The notes under the pieces: generated by a model
Told to the model about the DNA's origin: nothing
The model's database searches: none
What the model saw: the letters and a program-made list of their open reading frames with translations, nothing else
In this document: positions 27,065-36,684 of the stretch, piece by piece
Layout: each line of letters begins with the position of its first letter
Numbering within the stretch: position 1 is the first letter of the stretch
From: Synechococcus sp. CCY 9618
Lineage (GTDB): Bacteria; Cyanobacteriota; Cyanobacteriia; PCC-6307; Cyanobiaceae
DNA length: 64,000 bases
Direction of reading: 5' to 3'
NCBI RefSeq assembly: GCF_019038415.1
Contig: NZ_JAFKRG010000010.1
Location: forward strand, 33,077 to 97,076
Translations under genes and position numbers: made by a program

Positions 27065-28060
27065 ATGCCCAGGACCCTGCGCTGGGTACTGATGCTCCTT
27101 CCCTTCGCCCTCTGGGGTACGGCGATGGCGGCGATGAAGCCCCTGCTGGCGGGGGCCTCTCCGGCCATGCTGGCCAGCCTGCGGCTGCTGCCGGCCGGGG
27201 TGGTGCTGCTGCTGGCGGCCAGGCTCCTGAACCGGTCCTGGCGGGTCGACCCGCTCGACCTGCCCTGGCTGCTGCTGTTCGCCGCCGTCGACGGCAGCCT
27301 GTTCCAGGGCCTGCTGGCCAGGGGCCTGGGCGAGAGCGGCGCCGGCCTTGGTTCGGTTCTGATCGATTCCCAGCCCCTGCTGGTGGCCCTGCTGGCCCGC
27401 AGCCTCTTCGGGGAGGCGATCAATCCGGTGGGCTGGCTGGGCCTGCTGATCGGCCTGCTGGGCATCCTCTGCCTGGGATTGCCGGGGGAGGTGCTGCGTC
27501 ATTGGTGGCTGCAGGGTCCCCCGGCCCTGCAGGCGGCGGCCTGGAGCCATGGGGAGGGCTGGATGCTCGGGGCGGCGGCGGCGATGGCGGGCGGCACCGT
27601 GCTCTGCCGCTATGCCACCCGCCGCAGCGATCCGGTGGCCATCACCGGCTGGCACATGCTCCTCGGAGGCGTGCCCCTGGTGCTGGTGGCCGGCGTCGAA
27701 TCCCTTCTGGGCGCTGAGACCGTGCCCTTCTGGCCCCAGTGGGACGGGATCCAGTGGGGCCTGATGGCCTATGCCGCCCTGCTGGGCAGTGCCCTGGCCT
27801 ACGGCCTCTTCTTCTGGTTCGCCAGCAGCGGCGACCTCACCGGCTTCACCGCGCTCACCTTTCTCACGCCGGTGTTCGCCGTCCTCTGCGGGCTGCTTCT
27901 GCTGGACGAGCGGCTGGAGCCCCTGCAGTGGCTCGGCGCCCTGCTGGCCCTGGTCTCCGTGCTGCTGATCAACCAGCGGGCCAGGCTGTGGCACCCCGAA
28001 GCCACCGCCTGGGCGACGGGGCGGGGCGGAGGGGCTGGTGCGGGCGGCGGGGAGCGATAG
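27065..28060 (+). CDS. EamA-family (DMT) transporter
   Basis: 331 residues from ATG at 27065. Ten hydrophobic segments in two EamA repeats; the first opens ALWGTAMAAMKPLLAGASPAML and the second has GWHMLLGGVPLVLVAG and SSGDLTGFTALTFLTPVFAVL. An additional loop of ~45 residues sits between the repeats. Drug/metabolite transporter of unknown substrate. Its last 23 bp overlap the start of the glycosyltransferase gene in another frame. Confidence 0.85.
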   Translation: MPRTLRWVLMLLPFALWGTAMAAMKPLLAGASPAMLASLRLLPAGVVLLLAARLLNRSWRVDPLDLPWLLLFAAVDGSLFQGLLARGLGESGAGLGSVLIDSQPLLVALLARSLFGEAINPVGWLGLLIGLLGILCLGLPGEVLRHWWLQGPPALQAAAWSHGEGWMLGAAAAMAGGTVLCRYATRRSDPVAITGWHMLLGGVPLVLVAGVESLLGAETVPFWPQWDGIQWGLMAYAALLGSALAYGLFFWFASSGDLTGFTALTFLTPVFAVLCGLLLLDERLEPLQWLGALLALVSVLLINQRARLWHPEATAWATGRGGGAGAGGGER

Positions 28061-29954
28061 GTTCCATCCGTCCCGCCTGCCCGGTTTGCCTGCCCTGCCC
28101 CGCCCCCAGCGCCGCCGGGTGCTGCTGATCACGCTGCTGCTGGGACTGGTCCTGTTCGCCTGGCAGCTGGGCAGCACCGGGCTGGTGGATGAGACACCGC
28201 CGCTGTTCGCGGCGTCGGCGAGGGCCATGGCCGACACGGGCGACTGGCTGATTCCCCGTGTCAACGGTCTGCCCCGTTACGACAAGCCGCCCCTGGTGTA
28301 CTGGCTGATGGGGCTCGTCTACGCCCTGCCGGGCCAGGAGCAGTGGAATCCCCTCGGCACCTGGGCTGCCCGCTTCCCCTCCGCCCTGGCCGCGATCGGC
28401 GTGATGCTGGCCCTGGCCCAGACCCTGCTGCGCTGGCCCCAGCCCCTGGCCCCGTCGGGCAGACCCGAAGGGCAAGGGCAGGAGCCCGCCTCCGGTCCGC
28501 GCCCCGGGGTGACGGCCCTCACGGCCGCCCTGGCCTTCGGGCTCTCGCCGCTGATGCTGGCCTGGGGTCGCACGGCTGTGAGCGATTCCCTCTTCAGCGG
28601 CCTGGTGGCCCTCACCCTGCTGCTCTGCTGGCAGGCCTACGCCGATCCGGTGCGGCCCTGGTGGCGGCCCTGGCCCGTGCTGGGGCTGGCGGTGCTGGCC
28701 AAGGGGCCCGTGGCCGTGGTGCTGGTGGCGCTCACCCTGCTGCTCTTCGGCTGGCTGCAGGCCGATCTGGTCGGGCTCTGGCGGCGGCTGCGGCCCCTGC
28801 GGGGCCTGGTGCTCACCGCCCTGGTGGCCCTGCCCTGGTATCTCCTGGCCCTGCACAGTGAGGGCCGCCCCTTCTGGGACAGCTTCTTCGGCTACCACAA
28901 CCTGCAGCGCTTCACCGAGGTGGTGAACCGCCATCTGCAGCCCTGGTGGTTCTTCCTGCCGGTGCTGCTGGTGGCCAGCCTGCCGGTGTCGCCGCTGCTG
29001 CTGGTGGGGCTGGCCCGGGCCATCGGGCCCCTGCGGCGGCGGTCCTGGTGTCCCACGGTCCCCCTGCCCCCGGCCGCCTCCCTGGGCCGCTTCGCCGCCT
29101 GCTGGCTGCTGGCGGTGCTGCTGTTCTTCACCGCCGCCGCCACCAAGCTGCCGAGCTACTGGTTGCCGGCCACCCCCGCGGCCGCCCTGCTGATCGCCCT
29201 GGCGGCCCAGGCCGGCTGGGCCGACGCCACCGGTCGGCCCTGGGAGCGCTGGGCCTGGGGCCTGAGCCTGGCTCTGGCGGCGCTGCTGGGCGTGGCGTTC
29301 CTGCTGGCGCCCCTCTGGCTGCCCCTGATCCGGGATCCGGAGATGCCTGGCCTGGCGGAGGAGCTTCAGGCCAGTCCCCTGGTGCCGTTGGTGGCGGGCT
29401 GCTGGCTGCTGGCGGCCCTGCTGGGCTGGCTCTGGCGCCGCCATCGGTCGCCCCTGCGATTGCTGATGCTGCAGCTGCCGCTCGCGGTGTTCGTGCCCGC
29501 CGGACTGGTTCCCCTGTGGAGCGTCGGCGATCGGCTGCGGGGGGAGCCCGTGCGCCGGATGGCGGCGGCGGTGCAGCGCCAGGGCCGTCCGGGGGAGCCC
29601 GTGGCGATGGTGGGCATCCTCAAGCCATCCCTGCTCTATTACGCCAGGCGGGTGGTGATCTACCAGGGGGTGGGCGCCCTCGGGCCCGTGAACCTGGCGG
29701 ACCGGTTGCGCCGCGAGCATCGGGACGGTCAGGTGCCCAGCACTCCGGAGCAACAGCCCACCCTGCTGATGGTGATCGATCACACCACCGCCCGCGCCCC
29801 CGTCTGGCAAAACCTCGGACCCACCGTGATCGCCAGAGCCGGGGTCTACCGGCTCTGGCGACTGGACCGACGGCGTCTGGAGGCGTCGGCAGACCGCCTG
29901 CGCCTGCAGGGCCTCTCCCCTGACTGGGACAGGCCCCGGCCGGAGCGCTACTGA
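28038..29954 (+). CDS. Family 39 glycosyltransferase, ArnT-like membrane protein
   Basis: 638 residues from GTG at 28038. Polytopic membrane transferase using polyprenyl-phosphate sugars. After a first helix (VLLITLLLGLVLFAW) the catalytic loop has the Asp-Glu pair in LVDETPPLFAASARAMA, then DWLIPRVNGLPRYDKPPLVYW, characteristic of the ArnT/PMT superfamily. About eleven further helices follow, with a soluble C-terminal domain of ~150 residues. The acceptor (lipid A, protein or glycan) is unknown. Its end overlaps the convergent histidine kinase by 7 bp. Confidence 0.85.
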   Translation: MRAAGSDRFHPSRLPGLPALPRPQRRRVLLITLLLGLVLFAWQLGSTGLVDETPPLFAASARAMADTGDWLIPRVNGLPRYDKPPLVYWLMGLVYALPGQEQWNPLGTWAARFPSALAAIGVMLALAQTLLRWPQPLAPSGRPEGQGQEPASGPRPGVTALTAALAFGLSPLMLAWGRTAVSDSLFSGLVALTLLLCWQAYADPVRPWWRPWPVLGLAVLAKGPVAVVLVALTLLLFGWLQADLVGLWRRLRPLRGLVLTALVALPWYLLALHSEGRPFWDSFFGYHNLQRFTEVVNRHLQPWWFFLPVLLVASLPVSPLLLVGLARAIGPLRRRSWCPTVPLPPAASLGRFAACWLLAVLLFFTAAATKLPSYWLPATPAAALLIALAAQAGWADATGRPWERWAWGLSLALAALLGVAFLLAPLWLPLIRDPEMPGLAEELQASPLVPLVAGCWLLAALLGWLWRRHRSPLRLLMLQLPLAVFVPAGLVPLWSVGDRLRGEPVRRMAAAVQRQGRPGEPVAMVGILKPSLLYYARRVVIYQGVGALGPVNLADRLRREHRDGQVPSTPEQQPTLLMVIDHTTARAPVWQNLGPTVIARAGVYRLWRLDRRRLEASADRLRLQGLSPDWDRPRPERY

Positions 29955-31453
29955 GCCGCCGGCAGATGGATGTCGAAGCGGCTGCCGACATCCATCTGGC
30001 TCTCGACGTCGATCGTGCCACCCATGGCCTCCACCAGCAGCTTCACCACCGACAGCCCGAGGCCCGAACCGCGCTCATGCTCGACGGCGTTGCGGCCCCG
30101 GTGGAAGCGGTCGAACACCTTGGGCAGGTCCTCGGGGGCGATGCCGATGCCCTGGTCACGGACGCTGATGCAGAGCCCCCTGTCATCCCTGGCCAGGTCC
30201 AGGGTGATCGGCCGTCCCGGAGGGGAATACTTGTCGGCGTTCTCGATCAGGTTGAGCAGCACCTGCTGGAGGCGGTCGGTTTCGGCCACGGCCTTGATCG
30301 GTCCCTCCGCCGCTTCCTTGGGGAGGTTGAGCAGCAGGGGACGGGACAGCTGGCTGCGGGCCAGATCGCAGGCGGTGGTGAGCACCTCATCCACCGCCAC
30401 GGGGGCCAGCACCATCTGCAGCTGGCCGGATTCGCTGCGAGAGAGGTCCAGCAGGTCGTTGAGCATGCGGGTGATCCGGTGGGTCTCGGCCTCGGTGGTG
30501 GCCAGGGCGCGCATCTGCTCCGGATCCAGGTTCTGGCCACGTCGCTGGAGGCGACGCAGGTAGCCGCCGATGATCATCAGCGGGTTGCGCAGTTCATGGG
30601 ACACCAGGCCCACGAACTGCCGCTGCTGGCACCAGGCCATGGACAGCCGGTCCAGCAGGCCGTTGTAGGCCCTGGCCAGCTCCTGGACTTCCAGCGGGGC
30701 GTGGTCGAACCTGAGGCGGCTGCTGGCCAGGCTCTCGGAGGTGACTCCGGCGGCCATGCGGTTGAGATCCCGCAGGGGCTGGATGATGCGCCGGGTCAGC
30801 AGGGAGATCGCCACCAGGGTCAGGAGCAGGCAGAGGCTCCACACCACGACCAGACCCAGCAGCATCGAGCGCAGGGTGGCGAGGTTGCCGCTGATGTCAT
30901 CAGCGGCCCAGAGGGCACTGCCATCGGGGGATTGATGCACGGGATGGGTGAGAAAGGTCAGGCCTCCCATCCCCCGCACCAGCTTCTGGTCTGTTCCGAT
31001 CAGCAGGTGGAGGCTGGCGGCCACGGGCCCGGAGCTGCCGTGGGCCGCCAGGGTGCGCTCCGCCAGGTGGGCAAGGGAAGCCCCGTTCCCGGTGGGCGGC
31101 ATCGGCAGCAGCAGGGAACCATCGCTGCGCTCCACCCAGAAGAGCCTCCCAGGGGAGCTCTGACGTTCCAGCGCCAGCTGCAGTTGCCGGGTCCGTTCCG
31201 GTGAGGGATCAAGGCTGAGCTGGTCGAGGGATGCATTGAGGAGGCCAGCTGTGACGAGCATCTGGCGTTTCTGCTGACGCAGCAGGCACTGCTGGTTGAG
31301 CAGCAGGGTGAAGGCGGAGGCGGCGGTGAAGCCCAGCAGGACCGACGCGAAGGCCGCCAGACGGAGCTGGCCCAGCAGGCTGCCGAACAGGCGCTCTCGC
31401 CAGCCCGGTTGAGGCGCCCCCGCCGGTGAGGCCATCGGTGGCGTCGTCGTCAC
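29948..31453 (-). CDS. Membrane sensor histidine kinase
   Basis: 501 residues from GTG at 31451-31453, overlapping the response-regulator stop. Order: first membrane helix (35-52), a periplasmic sensor region of ~140 residues, second helix (196-219), HAMP linker (RRIIQPLRDLNRM), phosphoacceptor His286 in LVSHELRNPL, then the HATPase domain with N box NLIENADKY, G1 RDQGIGIAPEDLPKVFDRF and G2 GSGLGLSVVK. Complete kinase. Coupled with the upstream regulator, so the two form a two-component pair. Confidence 0.92.
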   Translation of the reverse strand: MTTTPPMASPAGAPQPGWRERLFGSLLGQLRLAAFASVLLGFTAASAFTLLLNQQCLLRQQKRQMLVTAGLLNASLDQLSLDPSPERTRQLQLALERQSSPGRLFWVERSDGSLLLPMPPTGNGASLAHLAERTLAAHGSSGPVAASLHLLIGTDQKLVRGMGGLTFLTHPVHQSPDGSALWAADDISGNLATLRSMLLGLVVVWSLCLLLTLVAISLLTRRIIQPLRDLNRMAAGVTSESLASSRLRFDHAPLEVQELARAYNGLLDRLSMAWCQQRQFVGLVSHELRNPLMIIGGYLRRLQRRGQNLDPEQMRALATTEAETHRITRMLNDLLDLSRSESGQLQMVLAPVAVDEVLTTACDLARSQLSRPLLLNLPKEAAEGPIKAVAETDRLQQVLLNLIENADKYSPPGRPITLDLARDDRGLCISVRDQGIGIAPEDLPKVFDRFHRGRNAVEHERGSGLGLSVVKLLVEAMGGTIDVESQMDVGSRFDIHLPAAQ

Positions 31454-31914
31454 AGGCAGGGGTTCTCGAGCCTCTGGGGCAGGAGCCGCTGCAGCAGGCC
31501 GGGCAGCCGGTCGAGCAGTTCGTGCTTGAGCACGTAATCATTGGCGCCGGCCTCCTGGGCCTGGCGGCGCCGCTCCGGTTCGTTCAGGGAGGTGAAGATG
31601 ACCACCGGCATGGTGAACCCCCGGGAGCGCAGATCCCGCAGACACTCGATGCCGTCGCAACCGGGCATCTGCACATCAAGGAAGACCAGGTCCACCCCCC
31701 CGTCCGCCAGCACCTCGTCAAGGGCCAGGCAGTTTTGGAGGGAGAGCACGAAGCAGCCGGAATCGGTGAGCTCGTCGGCCACCATCGCCCGGATGTGCGG
31801 GTCGTCGTCGACGATCGAGACGGTGGGCCTTTCCGAGCAGGTCAGGGGCTGGGAGGTGGTGGACACCATCGCCCGCTGCGCCGATCGGCTCTCACTGGGG
31901 AAGGGTGAAGTCAT
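31450..31914 (-). CDS. Single-domain response regulator
   Basis: 154 residues from ATG at 31912-31914. One receiver domain only: acidic pocket D37-D38, phosphoacceptor D80 in VFLDVQMPG, Thr/Ser in VVIFTSLNE and Lys in DYVLKHEL. It has a ~30-residue N-terminal extension and no DNA-binding or enzyme output domain. It is translated just before the kinase (GTGA overlap). Output is probably by protein contact or as a phosphorelay intermediate. Confidence 0.88.
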   Translation of the reverse strand: MTSPFPSESRSAQRAMVSTTSQPLTCSERPTVSIVDDDPHIRAMVADELTDSGCFVLSLQNCLALDEVLADGGVDLVFLDVQMPGCDGIECLRDLRSRGFTMPVVIFTSLNEPERRRQAQEAGANDYVLKHELLDRLPGLLQRLLPQRLENPCL

Positions 31915-31992
31915 GGAGCCCTTTTACCGTGCCTCATCTTGACGTGAATCAGCAGACTCGTCATGGCTTAAAAATGGCTGAGCAGGGGGTGA

Positions 31993-33177
31993 TCAGGCCG
32001 CCACCGGTTGCGGGCAGAGTTCTTCGTAAAGTCGTTCCAGGGCATCGATGTTGCCGGTGAGTGTGTAACGCTCCAGGGCTCTTTCCCGTGCCCGGCGCCC
32101 CAGTTCGGCGGTCAGCACCGGCTGGTCCCGAAGCACCGGCAGCAGCGTCCTGAGCTGAGTGGTGACGCCCTGGGTGCTGATCACGATGCCGGCACCGCCC
32201 TCCAGCACCTCCCCATCGGCTCCGGCATCGGTGGCCACGCAGGCGGTCCCACAGGACATCGCTTCCAGCAGGGCCAGGGACAGCCCCTCCACCAGGGAAG
32301 GCAGCAGGAACACTTCCGCCAGCTGCAGCAGCGCCACCCGTCGGTCGCGATTGGGCTCGTAGCCCCACCAGATCACATCTGTTTCGTTGCCGTACTGCAG
32401 CGAAGAGCGCAGGGGGCCGTCCCCCACGATCACCAGGACGCAGCCCCTGGGTCGCACCAGTCTCCAGGCCTTCAGCAGCGCTTCGACGTTTTTCTCGGTG
32501 GCCACGCGGCCCATGTACAGGAACACCCGCCGACCACCCACCAGCAGACGCAGCTGGGCCAGATCGGTCTCGCTGCCGGGGGCCGCGGGGATCCAGGTGT
32601 CGGTGTCGACCCCGTTGGGGATCACCGCCAGCCGCTCCCGGCGGACCCCCAGGCGCACCAGCACCTCAGCCTGCAGTTCGGAGAAGACGATCACCCGGTC
32701 GAACTTCGCCAGCGAGGGGGCGTAGAGCTGGTAGGTGAGCTGCTGGGTGCCGGCGGTGAGATTGCGCAACCCGGCATCGAAGGGGGGATGGAAGGTGGCC
32801 ACCAGCGGCAACCCCAGCTGCTGGCAGAGGTCCGGCAGCCGGAAATCGAGCGGGGAAAGGGTGAGACTGGCGTGCACCAGGTCGGGCCGGAGCCGGGCCA
32901 GGGACTCGCGCAGTTCCCGCTGGGCTCCGGGGGAAGGGATCGTGTAGACCTGCGATTTGACCAGGTAGGGGAGGGCCACCTCCGGATTGCCCAGCGGCTC
33001 GGCGCTGACGCTCGGATCGCTCCCCGCCGCATCCGGCCGGCCCAGGGAGGGTGTGGGTGTGTCGAAATGGATGAAGCTCACCGAATGGCCGCGTTGCCGC
33101 AGGGCTTCGGTGGTGCTCAGGCCGTAGGTGACGTTGCCGCAGAACGGGGATTTCTTGCCCAGCCAGGCAATGTGCAT
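31993..33177 (-). CDS. Family 4 glycosyltransferase
   Basis: 394 residues from the ATG at 33175-33177 (MHIAWLGKKSPFCGN); an earlier ATG adds seven residues. Two Rossmann halves of the GT-B fold. The C-terminal half carries YMGRVATEKNVEALLKAW, the E-x7-E motif in EGLSLALLEAMSCG and a GEVLEGGAG loop. Soluble, likely acting on a lipid- or exopolysaccharide-linked acceptor with a nucleotide sugar; the specificity is unknown. Same strand as the MFS gene 52 bp upstream. Confidence 0.85.
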   Translation of the reverse strand: MHIAWLGKKSPFCGNVTYGLSTTEALRQRGHSVSFIHFDTPTPSLGRPDAAGSDPSVSAEPLGNPEVALPYLVKSQVYTIPSPGAQRELRESLARLRPDLVHASLTLSPLDFRLPDLCQQLGLPLVATFHPPFDAGLRNLTAGTQQLTYQLYAPSLAKFDRVIVFSELQAEVLVRLGVRRERLAVIPNGVDTDTWIPAAPGSETDLAQLRLLVGGRRVFLYMGRVATEKNVEALLKAWRLVRPRGCVLVIVGDGPLRSSLQYGNETDVIWWGYEPNRDRRVALLQLAEVFLLPSLVEGLSLALLEAMSCGTACVATDAGADGEVLEGGAGIVISTQGVTTQLRTLLPVLRDQPVLTAELGRRARERALERYTLTGNIDALERLYEELCPQPVAA

Positions 33178-33229
33178 TACCTGTACGGCCTCGTGCAACA
33201 GCAGAATTTAGCAGTGGTTCCGAGGATCC

Positions 33230-34570
33230 TCAGCCCTTTCTCCAGGGGCGCCCGCTGAGGGCGGCGACGGCCGCGATCGCCGCCAGCCCCCAGAGAACCG
33301 GCAGCAGTCCGTAGCGGCTCACGACCGCACCCGCCAGCACCAGGGGCAGGCTCAGGGCGATGTTGATCAGGTTGTTCTGCAGGCCGAACACCCGTCCCCG
33401 CTGGTTCTCCGGTGTGTCCTCCTGGATCGTCGTCTGAGCGGGGATCGCCAGCAGGGCCGCGCCCACCCCCAGAAGCCCGCAGAGCAGCAGGGTGAAGACC
33501 AGGTTGCCGCGCAGCTGGCCGAGCAGCACCAGGCACCAGGCGATGGTTCCCAGCCCAGCACTGGCCAGCAGGCGCCGGTTGAAGCGGTCACCGAGCTGGG
33601 CCATGGCGACGGCCCCCAGGGCCAGGCCCAGCCCGCTCATGGCCAGCAGGGTGCCGAAGCGGGTGGGCCCCAGGCCGCCGATCGCCGCCGCCAGGCTGAT
33701 GGCGAGCACGTAGAGGGCGGCCAGCAGGCTGTAGAGCAGCACCAGTTGCAGCATGGCGTTGCGGACGTTGGGCCTCTCCCGCAGCACCTGCAGCCCTTCC
33801 CCGATCTCCTGCCAGACGGAGATGGACCGGGGCTCCCGGGGCGGCTCGGGGATCCGGATCCCGGCAATGGCCACCGCCGCCGCTCCGTAGCAGAGGGGCA
33901 GCAGAACGAACTCTCCTCCCGGGATCCCCACCTGGGCCAGCAGGGAGCGCAGCAGGCGCAGGATCGGGTCGCCCAGGGCAAATCCGACAATGGTGGCCGC
34001 CATGCTGGTGGCCTGGTACACCGAGTTGGCCGCCAGCAGCTGGGGGTTGGTCACCAGCAGGGGGATGGCCGCCTGCTCGGCCGGGGCGAAAAACTGGGTC
34101 AGCACCGACTCGCCGAAGGTCATGGCCAGCAGCGCCCAGTAGCCCCAGCTGAGCCCCAGCCACATCGGTCCGGGCAGCAGGCAGAAGGGGGCCAGGAGCG
34201 TCAGCGCGGCGCGCAGGCCGTTGGAGGCCACCATCACGGTGCGTTTCGGCCAGCGGTCGGCCCAGACGCCCGCCACCGTGCCGAGCAGCATGGCCGGCAC
34301 GGTGTTGGCCACGTAGATGCCCGTGGCCAGCAGCGTGATCATCTGGGCCCGGGTCTCGAAGCTCATCCGGATGGCGGCGGCCGCCTCAGCGAGGGCCTCA
34401 TTGCTCTGGGGGGTGTCCGTCACCCAGTACTGGGCGATCAGGAACACCATCAGAACGATGTAGAACTTGTCGGCCAGCTGGGAGAACACCTGGCCGATCC
34501 AGAGTCGCCGGAAGCCCGGCATGGCCAGGACCCCGGCCAGCCCCCTCTCGTTGGGCCCGCTCGGGCTCAT
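33230..34570 (-). CDS. MFS transporter
   Basis: 446 residues from ATG at 34568-34570, which overlaps the recO stop (ATGA). Twelve hydrophobic segments; the loop between helices 2 and 3 reads GVWADRWPKRTVMVASN, the classic MFS G-x-x-x-D-R signature. A long hydrophilic middle (EPPREPRSISVWQEIGEGLQ) separates the halves. It resembles the Bcr/enterobactin-exporter (EntS-like) group. Substrate unknown. Confidence 0.85.
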   Translation of the reverse strand: MSPSGPNERGLAGVLAMPGFRRLWIGQVFSQLADKFYIVLMVFLIAQYWVTDTPQSNEALAEAAAAIRMSFETRAQMITLLATGIYVANTVPAMLLGTVAGVWADRWPKRTVMVASNGLRAALTLLAPFCLLPGPMWLGLSWGYWALLAMTFGESVLTQFFAPAEQAAIPLLVTNPQLLAANSVYQATSMAATIVGFALGDPILRLLRSLLAQVGIPGGEFVLLPLCYGAAAVAIAGIRIPEPPREPRSISVWQEIGEGLQVLRERPNVRNAMLQLVLLYSLLAALYVLAISLAAAIGGLGPTRFGTLLAMSGLGLALGAVAMAQLGDRFNRRLLASAGLGTIAWCLVLLGQLRGNLVFTLLLCGLLGVGAALLAIPAQTTIQEDTPENQRGRVFGLQNNLINIALSLPLVLAGAVVSRYGLLPVLWGLAAIAAVAALSGRPWRKG

Positions 34571-35373
34571 GTGGGCTCGGACGGTTGCGGGGCCATGGGT
34601 TCGCAGGCAGTGCGCAGCAGTCTGAAGGCTCGCGGTCGCTGGCCGAGATGCTCGCCGCACCAGGCCTCCACCAGAGCCAGCAGGTGCAGCCACACCGCTT
34701 CAGGCCCCATCAGGTTGCCATCCCGTCGGCGGGGCAGGGCGGGGCGCGTAAGCCGCTGCAGAAGGGCCAGTTCGGAGGCGTTGAGCATCACCCGGGCGCC
34801 GGGAACGGCACCGATGGCGAGGCCCTCGCTGGGCAGCAGGCTGCAGCGCCAGTCCCAGTCGCCGATCGGGGGCGCCAGTGGGGCGCCGCTGCGGGAGCAG
34901 TGCTGCAGCGGCAGGGCGAAACCCCCCAGGGCGAGCAGGTGCACACTCCCCTGCACCGCCACGGCCAGGGCCTCCAGCGGCTCCGCCCGCTCCGTCACCA
35001 CCCCCTCCAGGCGGCCCAGCTGCAGCAGCAGGTCGGCGAGCATGCCCGGGGCCGGAGCCTCGCCGGGCACGAGCTTCAGGCACAGCTCGGCCAGAGCCTG
35101 GGCGGCGGCCAGGGTCTCGAGTCGCTGGGCCAGACCGCTGTAGCTGCGCAGCACCCGCAGCTGGCGCACCCGCCCCAGGCCGCCCCGGCCCCCCACCTGC
35201 AGGTGCAGGTGGGTCAGGGGCACGGCCGCCGCCAGGCTGCTCTTCGGCCGCCGCGCCCCCGGTGCCGCCAGGCGGGTGAGCCCCTCCGCCTCGCTCAGCA
35301 GGGTGAGCAGCCGGTCGTGTTCCCCCAGGGGACGCGCGGTGAGCACCAGGCCATCGAGGCTCCGCTCAGGCAT
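34567..35373 (-). CDS. recO: DNA repair protein RecO
   Basis: 268 residues. Loads RecA on SSB-coated gaps. N-terminal OB fold opening LDGLVLTARPLGEHDRLLTLLSEAEGL, then GARRPKSSLAAAVPLTHLHLQ and the helical C-terminal part. The zinc-finger cysteines of some RecO proteins are not all present. Overlaps deoC upstream by 8 bp and the MFS gene downstream by 3 bp, so it sits inside a tightly packed operon with hpf. Confidence 0.88.
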   Translation of the reverse strand: MPERSLDGLVLTARPLGEHDRLLTLLSEAEGLTRLAAPGARRPKSSLAAAVPLTHLHLQVGGRGGLGRVRQLRVLRSYSGLAQRLETLAAAQALAELCLKLVPGEAPAPGMLADLLLQLGRLEGVVTERAEPLEALAVAVQGSVHLLALGGFALPLQHCSRSGAPLAPPIGDWDWRCSLLPSEGLAIGAVPGARVMLNASELALLQRLTRPALPRRRDGNLMGPEAVWLHLLALVEAWCGEHLGQRPRAFRLLRTACEPMAPQPSEPT

Positions 35374-36043
35374 GGGCCCGCAGGGCCTGCATCAGGGCCA
35401 CGCCCCGGCTCGTGCCCAGCCGGCCGGCGCCGGCCGCCACCAGGGCCAGGGCCTGGTCCAGATCGGCGATACCGCCGGCGGCCTTGACCGCCGCCCGCCC
35501 CCGGGCCAGGGCCACCAGCTGGGTCACCTGATCGGCCGTGACCGGTGGACCGAAGCCGCTGCCGGTCTTGAGGTGGCGGGCGCCGGCATCGATGCTGATC
35601 TCCACCAGCAGGGCCAGGGCCTCCGGGTCGAGGCGCCCGGCCTCCAGGATCACCTTCACCGGCAGGCCCAGATCGGTGATGGCCGCCAGATCGTCAAGCA
35701 CGGCGCCGCCGTCCCCATCAGCCAGGGCGCCGAAATCCGGCACGACGTCCAGCTCGTCGGCGCCGGCGGCGGCGGCCCACTCGGCTTCGGCCCGCTTGAT
35801 GGCCGTGGGCACGGCACCGAAGGGGAACGCCACCACGCCGATCAGCTTCACCGGCCCATCGAGCGGCAGCCGCTCGCGGGCCACCGGAAGCCAGCGGGAG
35901 GCCAGGCACACCCCGGCGAAGCCGAAGTGGCGGGCCTCATCGCAGCAGCGGTGGACCGCCTCCACGCCCCGGTGGGGATCCAGCAGGGCATGGTCGATCA
36001 GGGGGGCGAGATCGGGTCGTTCCTCGGTCCGCTCAGGCGTCAC
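35366..36043 (-). CDS. deoC: Deoxyribose-phosphate aldolase
   Basis: 225 residues from GTG at 36041-36043, the normal DERA length; a longer frame upstream lies in the hpf gene and was not used. TIM-barrel class I aldolase that splits deoxyribose 5-phosphate to glyceraldehyde 3-phosphate and acetaldehyde. The Schiff-base lysine is in LPVKVILEAG and the proton-relay lysine in HLKTGSGFG; DELDVVPDFGAL carries the catalytic Asp. It overlaps the hpf stop by 11 bp. Confidence 0.88.
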   Translation of the reverse strand: MTPERTEERPDLAPLIDHALLDPHRGVEAVHRCCDEARHFGFAGVCLASRWLPVARERLPLDGPVKLIGVVAFPFGAVPTAIKRAEAEWAAAAGADELDVVPDFGALADGDGGAVLDDLAAITDLGLPVKVILEAGRLDPEALALLVEISIDAGARHLKTGSGFGPPVTADQVTQLVALARGRAAVKAAGGIADLDQALALVAAGAGRLGTSRGVALMQALRAHA

Positions 36044-36620
36044 GGGGCTGGATGACGCCGAAGCCACCGTGGTTGCGGCGGTAGACCACCTGGATCTGGT
36101 CGGTGGCCGCATCGCGGAAAATGTAGAAGTCGTGGTCGATCAGCTCCAGCTGGTGCAGGGCCTCCTCCAGCTCCATCGCCGGCATGGCGAAGTACTTGCG
36201 GCGCACGCCGCGATGGGGCACCGCGGGTTCCAGGCCATCGGTGAGGGAGCCTCCTGGACTGGGCAGGCTGGCCGCACCGGCCTCCTCGGCGGCGGCGGAG
36301 CGGTGCACCGGCCCCTGGGTGCGCTCCTGCAGCCGGTCCTTGTAACGGGTCAGCTGGCGGCTCAGCTTGGTCGCCACCATGTCGATGCTGGCGTAGAGAT
36401 TCTCGCTGCGTTCCTGGGCCCGGATCACCATGCCGTTGGCGAAGACGGTGACTTCCGCGGTCTGCTGGGGAACCCGCGGATTGCGGGCCACCGACAGATG
36501 GACGTCGGCTTCCTTGACCATGCCATTGAAATGGCTGATGGCGCGGTTGAGCTTGGTTTCGGTGTACTCCCTGATCGCCGGTGTGACGTCGAGGTTGCGG
36601 CCGTGGATCAGCAGTTTCAT
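36033..36620 (-). CDS. hpf: Long-form ribosome hibernation promoting factor (LrtA type)
   Basis: 195 residues from ATG at 36618-36620. The N-terminal HPF domain (MKLLIHGRNLDVTPAIREYT) binds the 30S tRNA sites. A variable linker (~112-137) leads to the C-terminal dimerisation domain (RRKYFAMPAMELEEALHQLELIDHDFYIFRD) that makes 100S ribosomes. In cyanobacteria this is the light-repressed transcript LrtA. First gene of the hpf-deoC-recO-MFS run, divergent from lipB across 64 bp. Confidence 0.93.
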   Translation of the reverse strand: MKLLIHGRNLDVTPAIREYTETKLNRAISHFNGMVKEADVHLSVARNPRVPQQTAEVTVFANGMVIRAQERSENLYASIDMVATKLSRQLTRYKDRLQERTQGPVHRSAAAEEAGAASLPSPGGSLTDGLEPAVPHRGVRRKYFAMPAMELEEALHQLELIDHDFYIFRDAATDQIQVVYRRNHGGFGVIQPRDA

Positions 36621-36684
36621 TCGGAGGCGCCCCTCCAGAGGAATGCGGACTCTGGAGTCCCTTTCAGGCTAGGAACGCCGGTGC

